DNA of 64,000 nt. Source: Natranaerovirga pectinivora. GTDB lineage: Bacteria > Bacillota > Clostridia > Lachnospirales > DSM-24629. A program made the position numbers and the translations under genes. The notes under the pieces are model-generated. The model saw only the letters and a program-made list of their open reading frames with translations. It was not told where the DNA came from and ran no database searches. How positions within the stretch are numbered: the stretch's first letter is position 1; the number at the start of each line of letters is the position of its first letter. The stretch lies in assembly GCF_004342165.1 (NCBI RefSeq), contig NZ_SMAL01000002.1:62001-126000 (forward strand), written 5' to 3'. Positions 1 to 8,257 of this stretch are shown here, piece by piece.

Positions 1-80
1 GATATTCTATTTTTGGAATGTAATTTAGATGGATTATTATATAGCAAAAATCATATATCAATAATTTATCTACAGTCTAA

Positions 81-108
81 ACACACTCTTCTACAGAGTG
101 TGTTTTTT
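81..108 (+). terminator. Rho-independent terminator of an upstream gene
   Basis: A 9-bp perfect stem (ACACACTCT / AGAGTGTGT) with a 5-nt loop is followed by a T run on the + strand. The T run is much weaker on the minus strand. It most likely ends a + strand gene lying left of the window. Bases 1-80 hold nothing I recognise. Confidence 0.7.
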
Positions 109-155
109 GATGCATAGCATATCAGGATGAAGTTAATTATTCATGAAAGGTTAAA

Positions 156-872
156 CTAAGGATAATCAATAATATATTCAAAATGAATATAGTGAGAATC
201 CTTTGTTAAAGATTCAAAGGTATATTCTTTTTCTATTAGATAATCTATAATTTCAGGTAAAGCTTCTACTGTAGTCGTTTTAGGCCAACTATCGTGAAAT
301 AAAATATTAACATTTCTTTTATTTCCTATACCATTAAGAACAGAACTTAAAATTTCCTCCTTTGATACTGTTACTGCTAAAGCATCCCTTGAATCTAGAC
401 TCCAATCAAAGTATTGATAGCCTCTATTTTCTATATATTCAATGGTATCCAACATAATAGACTGTGGTCCATATCTTTTATGTACAGTGTTGTTGGATCC
501 CCCTGGAAATCTAAAAATATCCATCGTGACCCCCGTGGTATCATAAATCAATGCCTCAAGAGATTCAACATTTTGAATAAAGGAATCTAAACTTGTATAA
601 TTAATACTATAATTGTGATTATATGTATGATTTCCAATAGCATGACCTTCGTCTACAATGCGATTGTAAATTTCTTTGCCAAAGGCTGTATCATTGCCGT
701 TCACAAAAAAAGTTGCCTTGATATTATGCCCCTTTTGGTTATAAGCCATTAAGGTATCTAGGATGCGAACCGTATTAACACTGGGTCCGTCATCAAAGGT
801 AAGAAAAACAACTTTTTCTTCAGTTGTATTTCCAACTCTCGGGGTCTTTCTAGTACCTATGGATGCTTTTTT
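156..872 (-). CDS. Polysaccharide deacetylase (NodB) domain, read by -1 frameshift from the upstream ORF
   Basis: Carbohydrate esterase 4 / NodB-homology domain, expected to remove N-acetyl groups from peptidoglycan or another polysaccharide outside the cell. All five family motifs are visible: TFDDGPS (around 790-815), H-x3-H in GNHTYNH, RFPGG, DWSLDSRD and ILFHDS. The frame is open from 884 down to 156, but it has no ATG, GTG or TTG before the ATG at 749. That ATG lies downstream of TFDDGPS, so a protein starting there would lack the catalytic Asp and a metal ligand. The reading that keeps the active site is a fusion with the ORF at 857-1231 through a -1 slip at 866-872, giving about 358 residues. 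A homopolymer sequencing error or a true pseudogene would look the same. Confidence 0.8.
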   Translation of the reverse strand, partial: KKASIGTRKTPRVGNTTEEKVVFLTFDDGPSVNTVRILDTLMAYNQKGHNIKATFFVNGNDTAFGKEIYNRIVDEGHAIGNHTYNHNYSINYTSLDSFIQNVESLEALIYDTTGVTMDIFRFPGGSNNTVHKRYGPQSIMLDTIEYIENRGYQYFDWSLDSRDALAVTVSKEEILSSVLNGIGNKRNVNILFHDSWPKTTTVEALPEIIDYLIEKEYTFESLTKDSHYIHFEYIIDYP

Positions 873-1231
873 CTTAAGGTGTAATTATCCTCCATAAGCA
901 GAGTGTTTTTATGTAGGATTTCTTCCATACTTAGTTTTAACTCCACTATATATTGTTCTAAATGTATGGTTTGTTCTTGAAGGTTTTCATAGACATCATT
1001 TAGTATTTGATTTACTTCTTGAAGTGTCTCATAGTTAGCACTTAACATTTGATTTTCTTCTTTTATTTCCAGATAATTGGAAAAGAGATTTTCGTATTTT
1101 ACTTGTTGGCTGGTATATATAAAAACATTATATCCAAAGATAAATAACAAATAAATAAAGATTACTAAAAAAGAAGAGAAAGTAACATAAAGCCTGTTAT
1201 TTGATAGAATCATTTCTCGATATTTTTTCAT
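857..1231 (-). CDS. Membrane anchor and coiled-coil N-terminal part of the deacetylase
   Basis: A 124-residue ORF with a basic N-terminus, one hydrophobic membrane segment at about residues 14-36, and a long heptad-rich Glu/Leu/Asn region (about 42-118) that should form a coiled coil. It ends at TAG three codons after the AAA AAG of the slippery heptamer. I chose the ATG at 1231 because GGGTGGA lies 8 nt upstream; an in-frame ATG at 1288 lacks a good site. On its own it would be an anchored coiled coil. Joined by frameshift to the next ORF it makes a membrane-tethered deacetylase, a common Gram-positive layout. Confidence 0.7.
   Translation of the reverse strand: MKKYREMILSNNRLYVTFSSFLVIFIYLLFIFGYNVFIYTSQQVKYENLFSNYLEIKEENQMLSANYETLQEVNQILNDVYENLQEQTIHLEQYIVELKLSMEEILHKNTLLMEDNYTLRKKHP
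866..872 (-). other. A_AAA_AAG slippery heptamer, candidate -1 frameshift site
   Basis: On the minus strand the upstream ORF reads AGA AAA AAG CAT CCA TAG, so AAAAAAG sits in the X_XXY_YYZ phase. This is the same heptamer as the dnaX frameshift site. A -1 slip leads straight into the deacetylase frame (GCA TCC ATA...). A GGAGG lies 16 nt upstream (889-893), farther than the roughly 10 nt of dnaX. I see no convincing downstream stem-loop. Confidence 0.5.
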
Positions 1232-1438
1232 AATACTAATCCACCCATACATTATTTTTACTATAATAATATTAAAAGAATAGAGCATGTATTACTCAAA
1301 TTGGATAAATTAAATGTAGGACCTTTAATCGGGGCATCTGCTAAAATAGTTAGGTGCTTTTTATCAGGGTAAGATAAGTAGAAACAGTTATAATATAAGT
1401 TATCAGGGAGTAAAATGGTTTATCCAAAACTGTATTTA

Positions 1439-1467
1439 TTGTAATAATATGGAAAGTGTTCTATAAT
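1439..1467 (+). promoter_or_regulatory. SigA-type promoter for the glycosidase pair
   Basis: TTGTAA and TATAAT separated by 17 nt, about 57 nt before the TTG start at 1524. The rest of 1289-1523 shows nothing else clear. Confidence 0.55.
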
Positions 1468-1523
1468 TAAAATTAATTAACTCATTAGAATCCAATATAA
1501 ATCATTAAGGAGTGTGACGCGTT

Positions 1524-2654
1524 TTGGAACAGGAAAAAAGATATATAATAAATCCATTTAAGATTGACATAGCCCCCATGAAAAGGTTATTACTGGTGAA
1601 TTTCGAAAAAGACCCGGATATGATTTATATAGGGTTTGAGCCCCAAGTATTCGAGGATAATATCCATGGAAAAGGTCATTTGGTCATTGGATGGAGGCAG
1701 GATGGCAAGGTAGATATCTATCATCAACCAAGCCTAAAACTTGATCCAGAAAAATATGATATTGTGGGTAAAGGACTAGCTAATATGGTTGAAAGTGAAT
1801 TGCTGGGAGCTTCTTATGAAGTAAATGACTGTGGGGTTCAAGCATATTATGAATTTAAAGATATCAACAGTAGAAATATAATAATAAAAATCAAAGAGAA
1901 TAATCCCAAAAAAAGAAAGCCCTTTGGATTACTTGCCCCTATGGGTGATGCAGCAGAAAACCCTTCTGCAATGCCTTTAGTACTCTTACATGATTTTTAT
2001 TTTGTTCGAAAAAAACATACTGAAATTGAAATAAATATAAATGGTAAATTACATAAATCTGATGAATTGCCTTTACCCATTGATGGTACAAATATGCTTT
2101 TTTCCCGTTACAGCCCAAAACCACTAATAGCAACTCTTAACCCTGCTATTGATGATGAAGTAAAACCTTTAGAAGTAAAATCCAAACAAAATCAGATCAA
2201 ATGTGGGGAATATGATTTTGAATTAGAATGGATTAATGATCAACCTACTATAAAGGGTATTACCAGGAATAATACAATCTATCCAATTACATTATTGTTC
2301 AAAGAAGCCTTTCCAAGTATCCAAGCTTTAGAAAACAATACTATTCTAAAGGGAAGCTTTGAAATTGAAGGCCACCCATCCACAGGAAGAATAGGTGGAC
2401 ACTATACCCTTGAGAAAAAGAATGACATAGTAAAAATCATAATGATTCCCTCAAAGGGATGGGCGCCAAAGTCTACAAAATTCTCCCTTCTCTTTATTTA
2501 CACTGCAGCTAAAATCTTTAAAAAGTGGCCAAAGACATATGAATGGACTGCACATATTCAAGAGAGAGAAAAAAAAGCTTATTATATGCAATCAGGATGG
2601 AAAAGAATCAATAGATACACACCAACTACCAATAGAGACGTGGAGAAGGGATAA
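1524..2654 (+). CDS. Hypothetical protein, partner of the glycosidase
   Basis: A 376-residue soluble protein with no signal peptide or membrane segment; I do not recognise the family. The composition suggests beta-strands (alternating hydrophobic stretches, many Gly/Pro/Asn turns, and a W-T-A-H-I-Q stretch near the C-terminus). The start is TTG with AAGGAG 11 nt upstream; the next in-frame ATG would remove 18 residues. It ends only 14 nt before the ATG of the glycosidase-like gene, so the two are probably co-transcribed and work on the same substrate. Which substrate cannot be read from the sequence. Confidence 0.65.
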   Translation: MEQEKRYIINPFKIDIAPMKRLLLVNFEKDPDMIYIGFEPQVFEDNIHGKGHLVIGWRQDGKVDIYHQPSLKLDPEKYDIVGKGLANMVESELLGASYEVNDCGVQAYYEFKDINSRNIIIKIKENNPKKRKPFGLLAPMGDAAENPSAMPLVLLHDFYFVRKKHTEIEININGKLHKSDELPLPIDGTNMLFSRYSPKPLIATLNPAIDDEVKPLEVKSKQNQIKCGEYDFELEWINDQPTIKGITRNNTIYPITLLFKEAFPSIQALENNTILKGSFEIEGHPSTGRIGGHYTLEKKNDIVKIIMIPSKGWAPKSTKFSLLFIYTAAKIFKKWPKTYEWTAHIQEREKKAYYMQSGWKRINRYTPTTNRDVEKG

Positions 2655-2668
2655 AGGTGGGAGAAAAA

Positions 2669-4726
2669 ATGCAGATAGATAGAAAGAAGCTCATATTAAA
2701 ACATAACCCAAAGTTACAAAAAGTGGTATTTCAATCCCCTCTTACAGTGGGTAATGGAAGTATAGCTTTTACAGCTGATGTAACAGGGATGCAGTCCCTT
2801 TATGAAGAACAAAAAAATGCAGATGTTCCATTATTAACCATGAGCGATTGGGGATGGCACACAACTTTGGCTGAGGGCAGTAAGAAAAAATTTACCTTAG
2901 ATGATTTAGTAATGACTGAGTATGATTGTAATGGAAGAACCTTTCGCTATGGTGTTGAAATGAAACCAGGCAATGAAATGGTTTATAATTGGCTTAGGAA
3001 AAATCCACACAGATATAATTTGGCTCGAATTGGACTTTTATATAAAGGAAAAGAGATAACATCTGAGCAGTTAAGTGGTATACAACAAGAACTAGATTTA
3101 TATAGTGGGATATTATATAGTACCTTTATTATAGATAATACAAAGGTAGAAGTGACAACTCTTGTCCATCAAGAAAGAGATACCCTTGGCTTTCGTATCA
3201 ACTCTGAAGCTTGTGAAGATGGAAGACTGACAATATTAATGGATTTACCTTATGGCTCTCATAATATTACTGGCTCCATATGGGATGCACAGGAAAAGCA
3301 CACCACAGATGTATTAAAAAACAAGGATAATGTTTTATATCTTCATCATCAGCTAGACGAAGACGAGTGTTATATATTTCTACAAGGGGATAGTATTATT
3401 GCCTTTGAACAAGTAGCTTCACATACTTTCACAGGCAAAAGTGAAAGTTCTACTATTCAGTTTACCCTTTCCTTTTCACTTGAAGAAATAAAAAAGGGAT
3501 GTCATTTTGAAGAATGTTTCAATACAAGTAAAGAGAGATGGAAACGATTTTGGGAAGAGGGTGGCATCATATCTTTTGAAGGATCTAAGGATTCAAGGGC
3601 GGATGAACTGGAAAGAAGAATAATTCTATCTCTTTATTTAAGTGCTATTAATTCCTGTACAACTATGCCGCCACAAGAAACTGGGCTAACAGTAAATAGC
3701 TGGTATGGCAAGTCCCATTTAGAAATGTATTTATGGCATCTAGCATACCTTCCTTTATGGGGTAGAACTTCTCTTTTAAAAAGAAGTTTAGGGTGGTATA
3801 AAACAATTTTAGAAAATGCCAAGGAAAATGCAGCAAGAAATGGATATAAAGGTGCAAAGTGGCCCAAAATGGTTGGTCCAGAAGGCATTGATTGTCCTTC
3901 TACAATTGCTACATTACTGGTCTGGCAGCAACCTCACATTATATATATACTGGAATTAGCTTATCTATGTGGAGAAGAAAAAAGTTTTTTAGAGGAATAT
4001 TGGGAAATGGTAAAAGAAACTGCCCAATATATGGTAGACTTTGCTGTATATAACAAGGAAACAATGGCGTATGACCTTGTTGGGCCACTGATTCCTGCCC
4101 AAGAATGTCATAAACCAGAGGATACCAAAAACCCAACATTTGAAATAGAATATTGGAGATTTGGGTTATGGATTGCTGAAAAGTGGGCAGAACGTCTGAA
4201 TAAAACAACACCTCAAAAATGGAAAGAAGTAGCTCAAAATATGGCCAAACCAACGGTAAAAGAGGGTGTCTATTTAGCACATGAAAATTGTCCTAAAACA
4301 TATGAACAATATGCAGAAGACCATCCTTCTATGGTAGCTGCATTAGGTCTTTTACCGGGAGATAGAATTGATCCGAAAATCATGGAAAATACGTTGGAAA
4401 AGATATACGATGTATGGCAATTTAAATCCATGTGGGGATGGGATTTTGCTATGATGGCAATGACCGAAACAAGACTAGGAAATCCTGAGAAGGCATTAAA
4501 TATTTTATTATATGAAACAGAAAAAAATGCTTATGTTGAAAGTGGTAACAATATGCAGGTTTCAAGAAGTGATTTACCCCTGTATTTGCCGGGAAATGGC
4601 TCTTTATTACTTGCAATACCAATCATGGCGGCTGGATATTCAGGAAGTAATATGAAGCACCCTGGTTTTCCGAAAAATGAAACTTGGCAGATTCAATATG
4701 AAGGTATTTTTCCATTCCCTTACTAA
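2669..4726 (+). CDS. Six-hairpin (alpha/alpha) glycosidase-like protein
   Basis: About 685 residues. The N-terminal block HNP-x-L...SPLTVGNG-x-IAFTADVTG followed by a DWGWHT motif is typical of a bacterial family annotated as six-hairpin or GH65-like glycosidases. The C-terminal half has the helical-repeat pattern of an (alpha/alpha)6 barrel, with Trp-rich stretches (LEMYLWHLAYLPLWGR, MWGWDFAMMAMTE) and acidic candidates such as MVGPEGIDCPS and a late W-G-W-D. There is no secretion signal, so it likely acts on imported oligosaccharides. I prefer the ATG at 2669 (GGTGGGAG just upstream); a GTG at 2657 is also possible. Substrate unknown. Confidence 0.7.
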   Translation: MQIDRKKLILKHNPKLQKVVFQSPLTVGNGSIAFTADVTGMQSLYEEQKNADVPLLTMSDWGWHTTLAEGSKKKFTLDDLVMTEYDCNGRTFRYGVEMKPGNEMVYNWLRKNPHRYNLARIGLLYKGKEITSEQLSGIQQELDLYSGILYSTFIIDNTKVEVTTLVHQERDTLGFRINSEACEDGRLTILMDLPYGSHNITGSIWDAQEKHTTDVLKNKDNVLYLHHQLDEDECYIFLQGDSIIAFEQVASHTFTGKSESSTIQFTLSFSLEEIKKGCHFEECFNTSKERWKRFWEEGGIISFEGSKDSRADELERRIILSLYLSAINSCTTMPPQETGLTVNSWYGKSHLEMYLWHLAYLPLWGRTSLLKRSLGWYKTILENAKENAARNGYKGAKWPKMVGPEGIDCPSTIATLLVWQQPHIIYILELAYLCGEEKSFLEEYWEMVKETAQYMVDFAVYNKETMAYDLVGPLIPAQECHKPEDTKNPTFEIEYWRFGLWIAEKWAERLNKTTPQKWKEVAQNMAKPTVKEGVYLAHENCPKTYEQYAEDHPSMVAALGLLPGDRIDPKIMENTLEKIYDVWQFKSMWGWDFAMMAMTETRLGNPEKALNILLYETEKNAYVESGNNMQVSRSDLPLYLPGNGSLLLAIPIMAAGYSGSNMKHPGFPKNETWQIQYEGIFPFPY

Positions 4727-4789
4727 CTTATAACATCCCTTTCTTTGGTGGCATACGATCCTAAATACTCATTACCTTTATTTAATATT

Positions 4790-4923
4790 AGGAAAAAGAT
4801 ATATTGATTAGGCTAAATGCTTTAGGGCAGCAAGGATGGGAGTTAGTGGATGGAGGTAATACCTTTATCTTTGGTTGGGGGGAGTGCTTTATTAAGGTAT
4901 TTCATTTTTTATATGTTCAATAA
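4790..4923 (+). pseudogene. Remnant of a DUF4177-like small gene
   Basis: An open frame without a start codon reads E-K-D-I-L-I-R-L-N-A-L-G-Q-Q-G-W-E-L-V and then G-N-T-F-I-F, stopping at TAA 4921. The pattern LN-x-LG-x-x-GWELV is the hallmark of DUF4177-type small proteins. The upstream part is interrupted by stops, and the 3' end overlaps the opposite-strand LysR gene. I read it as the decayed 3' part of a lost gene. Confidence 0.45.
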
Positions 4924-5773
4924 AAGAGTTAGCTGCTAGAGTTAATGGAATGTTTTTTTGTACAACTATTCCGATTTTTCTAGGAGGCGGCGTAGGTGAA
5001 ATTGGTATTTCATATAAGGTTCCTTTTGCCAGTTCTGGAGCAACAAATTCTTTTATTACTGAAGCTACACCAAGTCCAATTTTAGCAAATTCAATTAAAA
5101 AATCCATACTACTTATTTCAATTTTTGGTGTTAGATGTAAAGAATTGTTTTCTACAAATTCATCTATATATTTTCTGGTTAGGTTTTTCTTTTCAAGCAT
5201 CATCAAATGAAGGTTATTCAATGTTTCTATAGAAAGTTTTTTTCTAACTAGATTTTGATCGTTTGTGACAAAAATATCATGTATTTTCATTAGTTCGATA
5301 AAAGTAATATTGTCTTGGGTATTTGGTATGCTAATAATACCAAAATCTATTATGCCTTGTTGAAGAAGTTTTAAAGTATCAGGAGAAGATCGGTTAATAA
5401 CTTGTATCTTGATTTCAGGATAACTTTTGTGAAAAGATTTTAAGTGAGGCATAAAAAAATATTGACATAAGGTATTACTTATTCCGATCTTAACTAATCC
5501 TTCTTTCAAGTTATTTATTTTATTAATAATCTTTTCACCCGTTATTAAATGATCAAAAGCTTTTTCAACATAATCATATAATATCTTCCCTTCAGAGGTA
5601 AGAGATACGCCTTTGGAACTTCTAATAAAAAGCGTGCAACCTGTTAACTCTTCTAATTTTTTTATTGATTTACTAACAGCTGGTTGACTAATATATAACT
5701 CTTTAGCAGCTTCTGAAATATTTCCATGCTTTGTAACAATATAAAACACTTTATAAAGCTCAGTTTGTAGCAT
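4892..5773 (-). CDS. LysR-family transcriptional regulator
   Basis: 293 residues. The N-terminal winged helix-turn-helix (residues 1-60, with ISEAAKELYISQPAVSKSIKKLE) matches the LysR pattern, followed by a periplasmic-binding-protein-like effector domain (about 90-290). It is divergent from the hydro-lyase genes at 6119-7945 and very probably controls them, with a small organic acid as effector. A T-N11-A dyad lies in between (5848-5862). The start is supported by AAAGGA 9 nt upstream; that purine stretch is partly formed by the end of a repeat element (5785-5839). Confidence 0.9.
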   Translation of the reverse strand: MLQTELYKVFYIVTKHGNISEAAKELYISQPAVSKSIKKLEELTGCTLFIRSSKGVSLTSEGKILYDYVEKAFDHLITGEKIINKINNLKEGLVKIGISNTLCQYFFMPHLKSFHKSYPEIKIQVINRSSPDTLKLLQQGIIDFGIISIPNTQDNITFIELMKIHDIFVTNDQNLVRKKLSIETLNNLHLMMLEKKNLTRKYIDEFVENNSLHLTPKIEISSMDFLIEFAKIGLGVASVIKEFVAPELAKGTLYEIPISPTPPPRKIGIVVQKNIPLTLAANSFIEHIKNEIP

Positions 5774-5784
5774 TTAATCCAATC

Positions 5785-5839
5785 CTTTCAACGAAGCTTG
5801 GATCTCTTAAAAAGTAAGAGGCATAAGCTAAGTAATGTA
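5785..5839 (+). repeat. Structured intergenic repeat, copy A
   Basis: Begins CTTTCAACGAAGCTT and holds an inner stem CTCTT/AAGAG and an outer stem AGCTT/AAGCT. It is the same element as at 24325-24380, 31643-31697 and (reverse) 38330-38386. Here it lies in the LysR leader, and its CTTTC end forms part of the LysR ribosome binding site on the minus strand. Confidence 0.7.
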
Positions 5840-5847
5840 CAAGTCAT

Positions 5848-5862
5848 ATAACTTGTGGTTAT
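5848..5862. promoter_or_regulatory. Candidate LysR operator (T-N11-A)
   Basis: ATAAC-TTGTG-GTTAT, a 5-bp perfect inverted repeat with 5-nt spacer, fits the LysR T-N11-A rule. It lies 75 bp before the LysR start and about 260 bp before the hydro-lyase operon. Confidence 0.5.
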
Positions 5863-6034
5863 GTTAAGTATAATTAATATGTATTTAACTTATATATTAT
5901 TATAGCATATAATAAGGATATGTTTAAATTAATTTAGTTAAACAATCAATGATACATATTGGGAAATTTAGCTTTATATTTGTAGTTTACAAGACATTAG
6001 TGAGATGTAAAATTAATAAAATCATAAAATGACT

Positions 6035-6062
6035 TTGAAATTTTATTACTAGAGTATATAAT
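6035..6062 (+). promoter_or_regulatory. Promoter of the hydro-lyase operon
   Basis: TTGAAA, 16-nt spacer, TATAAT, ending 56 nt before the ATG at 6119. The AGAAGGAG ribosome binding site follows at about 6105-6113. Confidence 0.5.
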
Positions 6063-6118
6063 ATAAAATATATCCAAATTTAATTTAAAAATTTCGAGTA
6101 GAAAAGAAGGAGAACAAG

Positions 6119-7405
6119 ATGGGTAAAACAATAGCTGAAAAAATATTTGATGAACACAGAGTAGACATGCCATTTCCTGATACGCATGTTCTAAGATTAG
6201 ACAGGGTTTTCTGTCATGAAATTACAACACCAATTGCTATAACAGACCTTATGTCAAGAGGATTGGATAGAGTTTTTGATCCAACAAAAATTAAAGCGGT
6301 TATAGATCACGTAACCCCTGCTAAGGATTCAAAAACAGCAGAGCAAGGGAAAATTCTACGTGATTGGGCTAAAAGAAATAATATTAAGGACTTTTTTGAT
6401 ATTGGAAGAAATGGTGTCTGTCATGCTATTTTTCCTGAAAAAGGATTTGTAAGACCAGGTTATACAATAATTATGGGTGATTCACACACATGTACTCATG
6501 GCGCTTTTGGTGCATTTGCTGCAGGCGTTGGAACAACAGATCTTGAAGTAGGAATACTTAAAGGTGTATGTGCATTCCACCATCCAAAAACAATAAAAAT
6601 CGAACTAAATGGGTCATTAAAACCAGGTGTTTATGCAAAAGACCTTATTCTATTTATTATTAAAGAGCTAACTGTAAATGGTGCTACTAACATGGTTATA
6701 GAGTTTACAGGTGAAGTTGTTGATGGTATGTCAATGGAATCACGTATGACATTATGTAACATGGCTATAGAAGCTGGCGGTACTTGTGGTGTATGTTATC
6801 CTGACATGACAACAGTTGAATACTTATGGGACTTTATTAAAGATGAATTTGATTCCAAAGAAGAGGCTTTAAAAGAGTACTCTAAATGGGTTTCTGATGA
6901 AGATGCTTCTTATGAAAAAGTATATACATATGATGTTTCTGAATTAGAGCCAATGGTTACTTTTGGGTTTAAGCCTGACCAAGTAAAATCAGTAAATGAG
7001 ATGGAAGGCACAGACATTCACCAAGTTTATATAGGAAGTTGTACAAATGGTCGTATTGAAGATTTAAGAATTGCAGCAAGCATTCTTAAAGGTAAAAAAA
7101 TTAGTGATGATGTACGTGGAATTGTAAGTCCTGCAACGCCAGCTATTTATTCATTGGCTCTAAAAGAAGGCATTATAGAGATTTTCCAAGATGCTGGTTT
7201 CTGTGTGACAAACCCAACATGTGGTGCTTGTCTTGGGATGAGTAATGGTGTTTTAGCTGAAGGTGAAGCTTGTGCAGCGACAACAAACCGTAATTTTAAT
7301 GGTAGGATGGGTAAAGGTGGTACCGTTCACCTTATGAGTCCTGCAACTGCTGCAAGTTCAGCAATTGAAGGAAAAATAAAAAATTCACAAATATTTAAAG
7401 CATAG
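6119..7405 (+). CDS. Aconitase-family hydro-lyase, large subunit (LeuC/DmdA-like)
   Basis: 428 residues. The large subunit of a two-part [4Fe-4S] hydro-lyase that moves a hydroxyl group between adjacent carbons. The cluster ligands are visible as GSCTNGR (about residue 303) and the later PTCGACLGM Cys pair; MGDSHTCTHGAFGAFAAGVGTTDLE is the typical substrate/cluster block. It belongs to the 420-residue LeuC/homoaconitase branch. The N-terminus and the AFHHPKT region resemble, from memory, 2,3-dimethylmalate dehydratase DmdA of Eubacterium barkeri more than biosynthetic LeuC. No leuA or leuB gene is nearby, which leaves the substrate open: isopropylmalate, citramalate or dimethylmalate. Confidence 0.85.
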   Translation: MGKTIAEKIFDEHRVDMPFPDTHVLRLDRVFCHEITTPIAITDLMSRGLDRVFDPTKIKAVIDHVTPAKDSKTAEQGKILRDWAKRNNIKDFFDIGRNGVCHAIFPEKGFVRPGYTIIMGDSHTCTHGAFGAFAAGVGTTDLEVGILKGVCAFHHPKTIKIELNGSLKPGVYAKDLILFIIKELTVNGATNMVIEFTGEVVDGMSMESRMTLCNMAIEAGGTCGVCYPDMTTVEYLWDFIKDEFDSKEEALKEYSKWVSDEDASYEKVYTYDVSELEPMVTFGFKPDQVKSVNEMEGTDIHQVYIGSCTNGRIEDLRIAASILKGKKISDDVRGIVSPATPAIYSLALKEGIIEIFQDAGFCVTNPTCGACLGMSNGVLAEGEACAATTNRNFNGRMGKGGTVHLMSPATAASSAIEGKIKNSQIFKA

Positions 7406-7420
7406 ATAGTGGAGGGCAAA

Positions 7421-7945
7421 ATGAAAGAATTCAAAGGAAAAGTTTTATTTTTAGATAGAAGTGATATTAATACCGATGAAATCATTCCTGCAAAATATCT
7501 TACGGAAATTACAAAAGAGGCATTAAAACCGTATTTATTGGAAGATTTAACCCTAGAGGGTTTTAATGTTGGGGAAGATATTAAGGACAAAGCAGTCGTT
7601 ATAACAAGAGAAAATTTTGGTTGTGGTTCAAGTAGGGAACATGCGCCATGGGCGTTAGAAGTTAATGGCATCAATGTGGTTATTGCAGAGAACTTTGCTA
7701 GGATATTTAGACAAAATATGTATAATTGCGGTATGTTTGCAATAGAATTATCAAAAGATAAGATAGACTATCTTTTCGAAAATTACGCAGGAAAAGACAC
7801 AGAAATAGAAATCGATGTGGATAACGATAAGATTATTGTAACGGCCCAAGATCAATCAGAAACAATTGACTTTAAAGTTGGCGAATTTGACAAGGTACTT
7901 GTTAAAGAAGGCGGCTGGGTTGGTTACGCTGATAAGAATTACTAA
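7421..7945 (+). CDS. Aconitase-family hydro-lyase, small subunit (LeuD/DmdB-like)
   Basis: 174 residues; the swivel-domain partner of the large subunit 15 nt upstream. Typical features are DRSDINTDEIIPAKYL at the N-terminus and NFGCGSSREHAPWAL, the substrate-specificity loop region of the LeuD family. I start at ATG 7421 because GGAGGG lies right before it; the upstream in-frame GTG at 7409 has no ribosome binding site. A terminator follows at 7978-8015, so the operon seems to have only two genes. Confidence 0.85.
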   Translation: MKEFKGKVLFLDRSDINTDEIIPAKYLTEITKEALKPYLLEDLTLEGFNVGEDIKDKAVVITRENFGCGSSREHAPWALEVNGINVVIAENFARIFRQNMYNCGMFAIELSKDKIDYLFENYAGKDTEIEIDVDNDKIIVTAQDQSETIDFKVGEFDKVLVKEGGWVGYADKNY

Positions 7946-7977
7946 TTTGTAATCAAAAATGAAGTTATTGTAAAATT

Positions 7978-8015
7978 AACACCTGTAAAGCCATTATGTT
8001 TTACAGGTGTTTTAG
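7978..8015 (+). terminator. Terminator of the hydro-lyase operon
   Basis: 12-bp perfect stem (AACACCTGTAAA / TTTACAGGTGTT), loop of about 10 nt, then a short T run. Confidence 0.75.
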
Positions 8016-8032
8016 TTGTACGTAAGAGGAAG

Positions 8033-8257
8033 CTAGTAAAGATTATGGTGAATATGACATGATGGAAATGGGTGGATATCCTGTATCTGGTTAAAGGCAT
8101 AATGTTTAGTTGCAAATTGAGAGTGGTATAAATACTCTAACAAGTATATTTCATTGTTATAAGCGTCGCAAAGTATACCTGAAGTACCTGTACCATCAAT
8201 AAAAGAAACACCTACTGGTTGATCCATTAAATGATGAAGTTCCTGCTGCCAATGCAT
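8033..8257 (-). CDS. Small conserved-looking hypothetical protein
   Basis: 74 residues, preceded by a very good ribosome binding site (AAGGAGGTG, 8 nt before ATG), which makes it a real gene. The N-terminal half (LMDQPVGVSFIDGTGTSGIL) has the short-strand pattern of small Sm-like beta-barrels, as in DUF2642-type spore coat proteins; the C-terminus is rich in His, Phe and Tyr. The resemblance is only a pattern and I cannot name the family. It is a single-gene unit between the hydro-lyase terminator and the ABC operon, on the minus strand. Confidence 0.65.
   Translation of the reverse strand: MHWQQELHHLMDQPVGVSFIDGTGTSGILCDAYNNEIYLLEYLYHSQFATKHYAFNQIQDIHPFPSCHIHHNLY

Noticed and set aside
1316-1370. 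Possible terminator (GCATCT / AGGTGC then TTTTT) in 1289-1523
   Set aside because: Only a 6-bp stem with a 12-nt loop, and it lies between divergent genes where no transcript should end.
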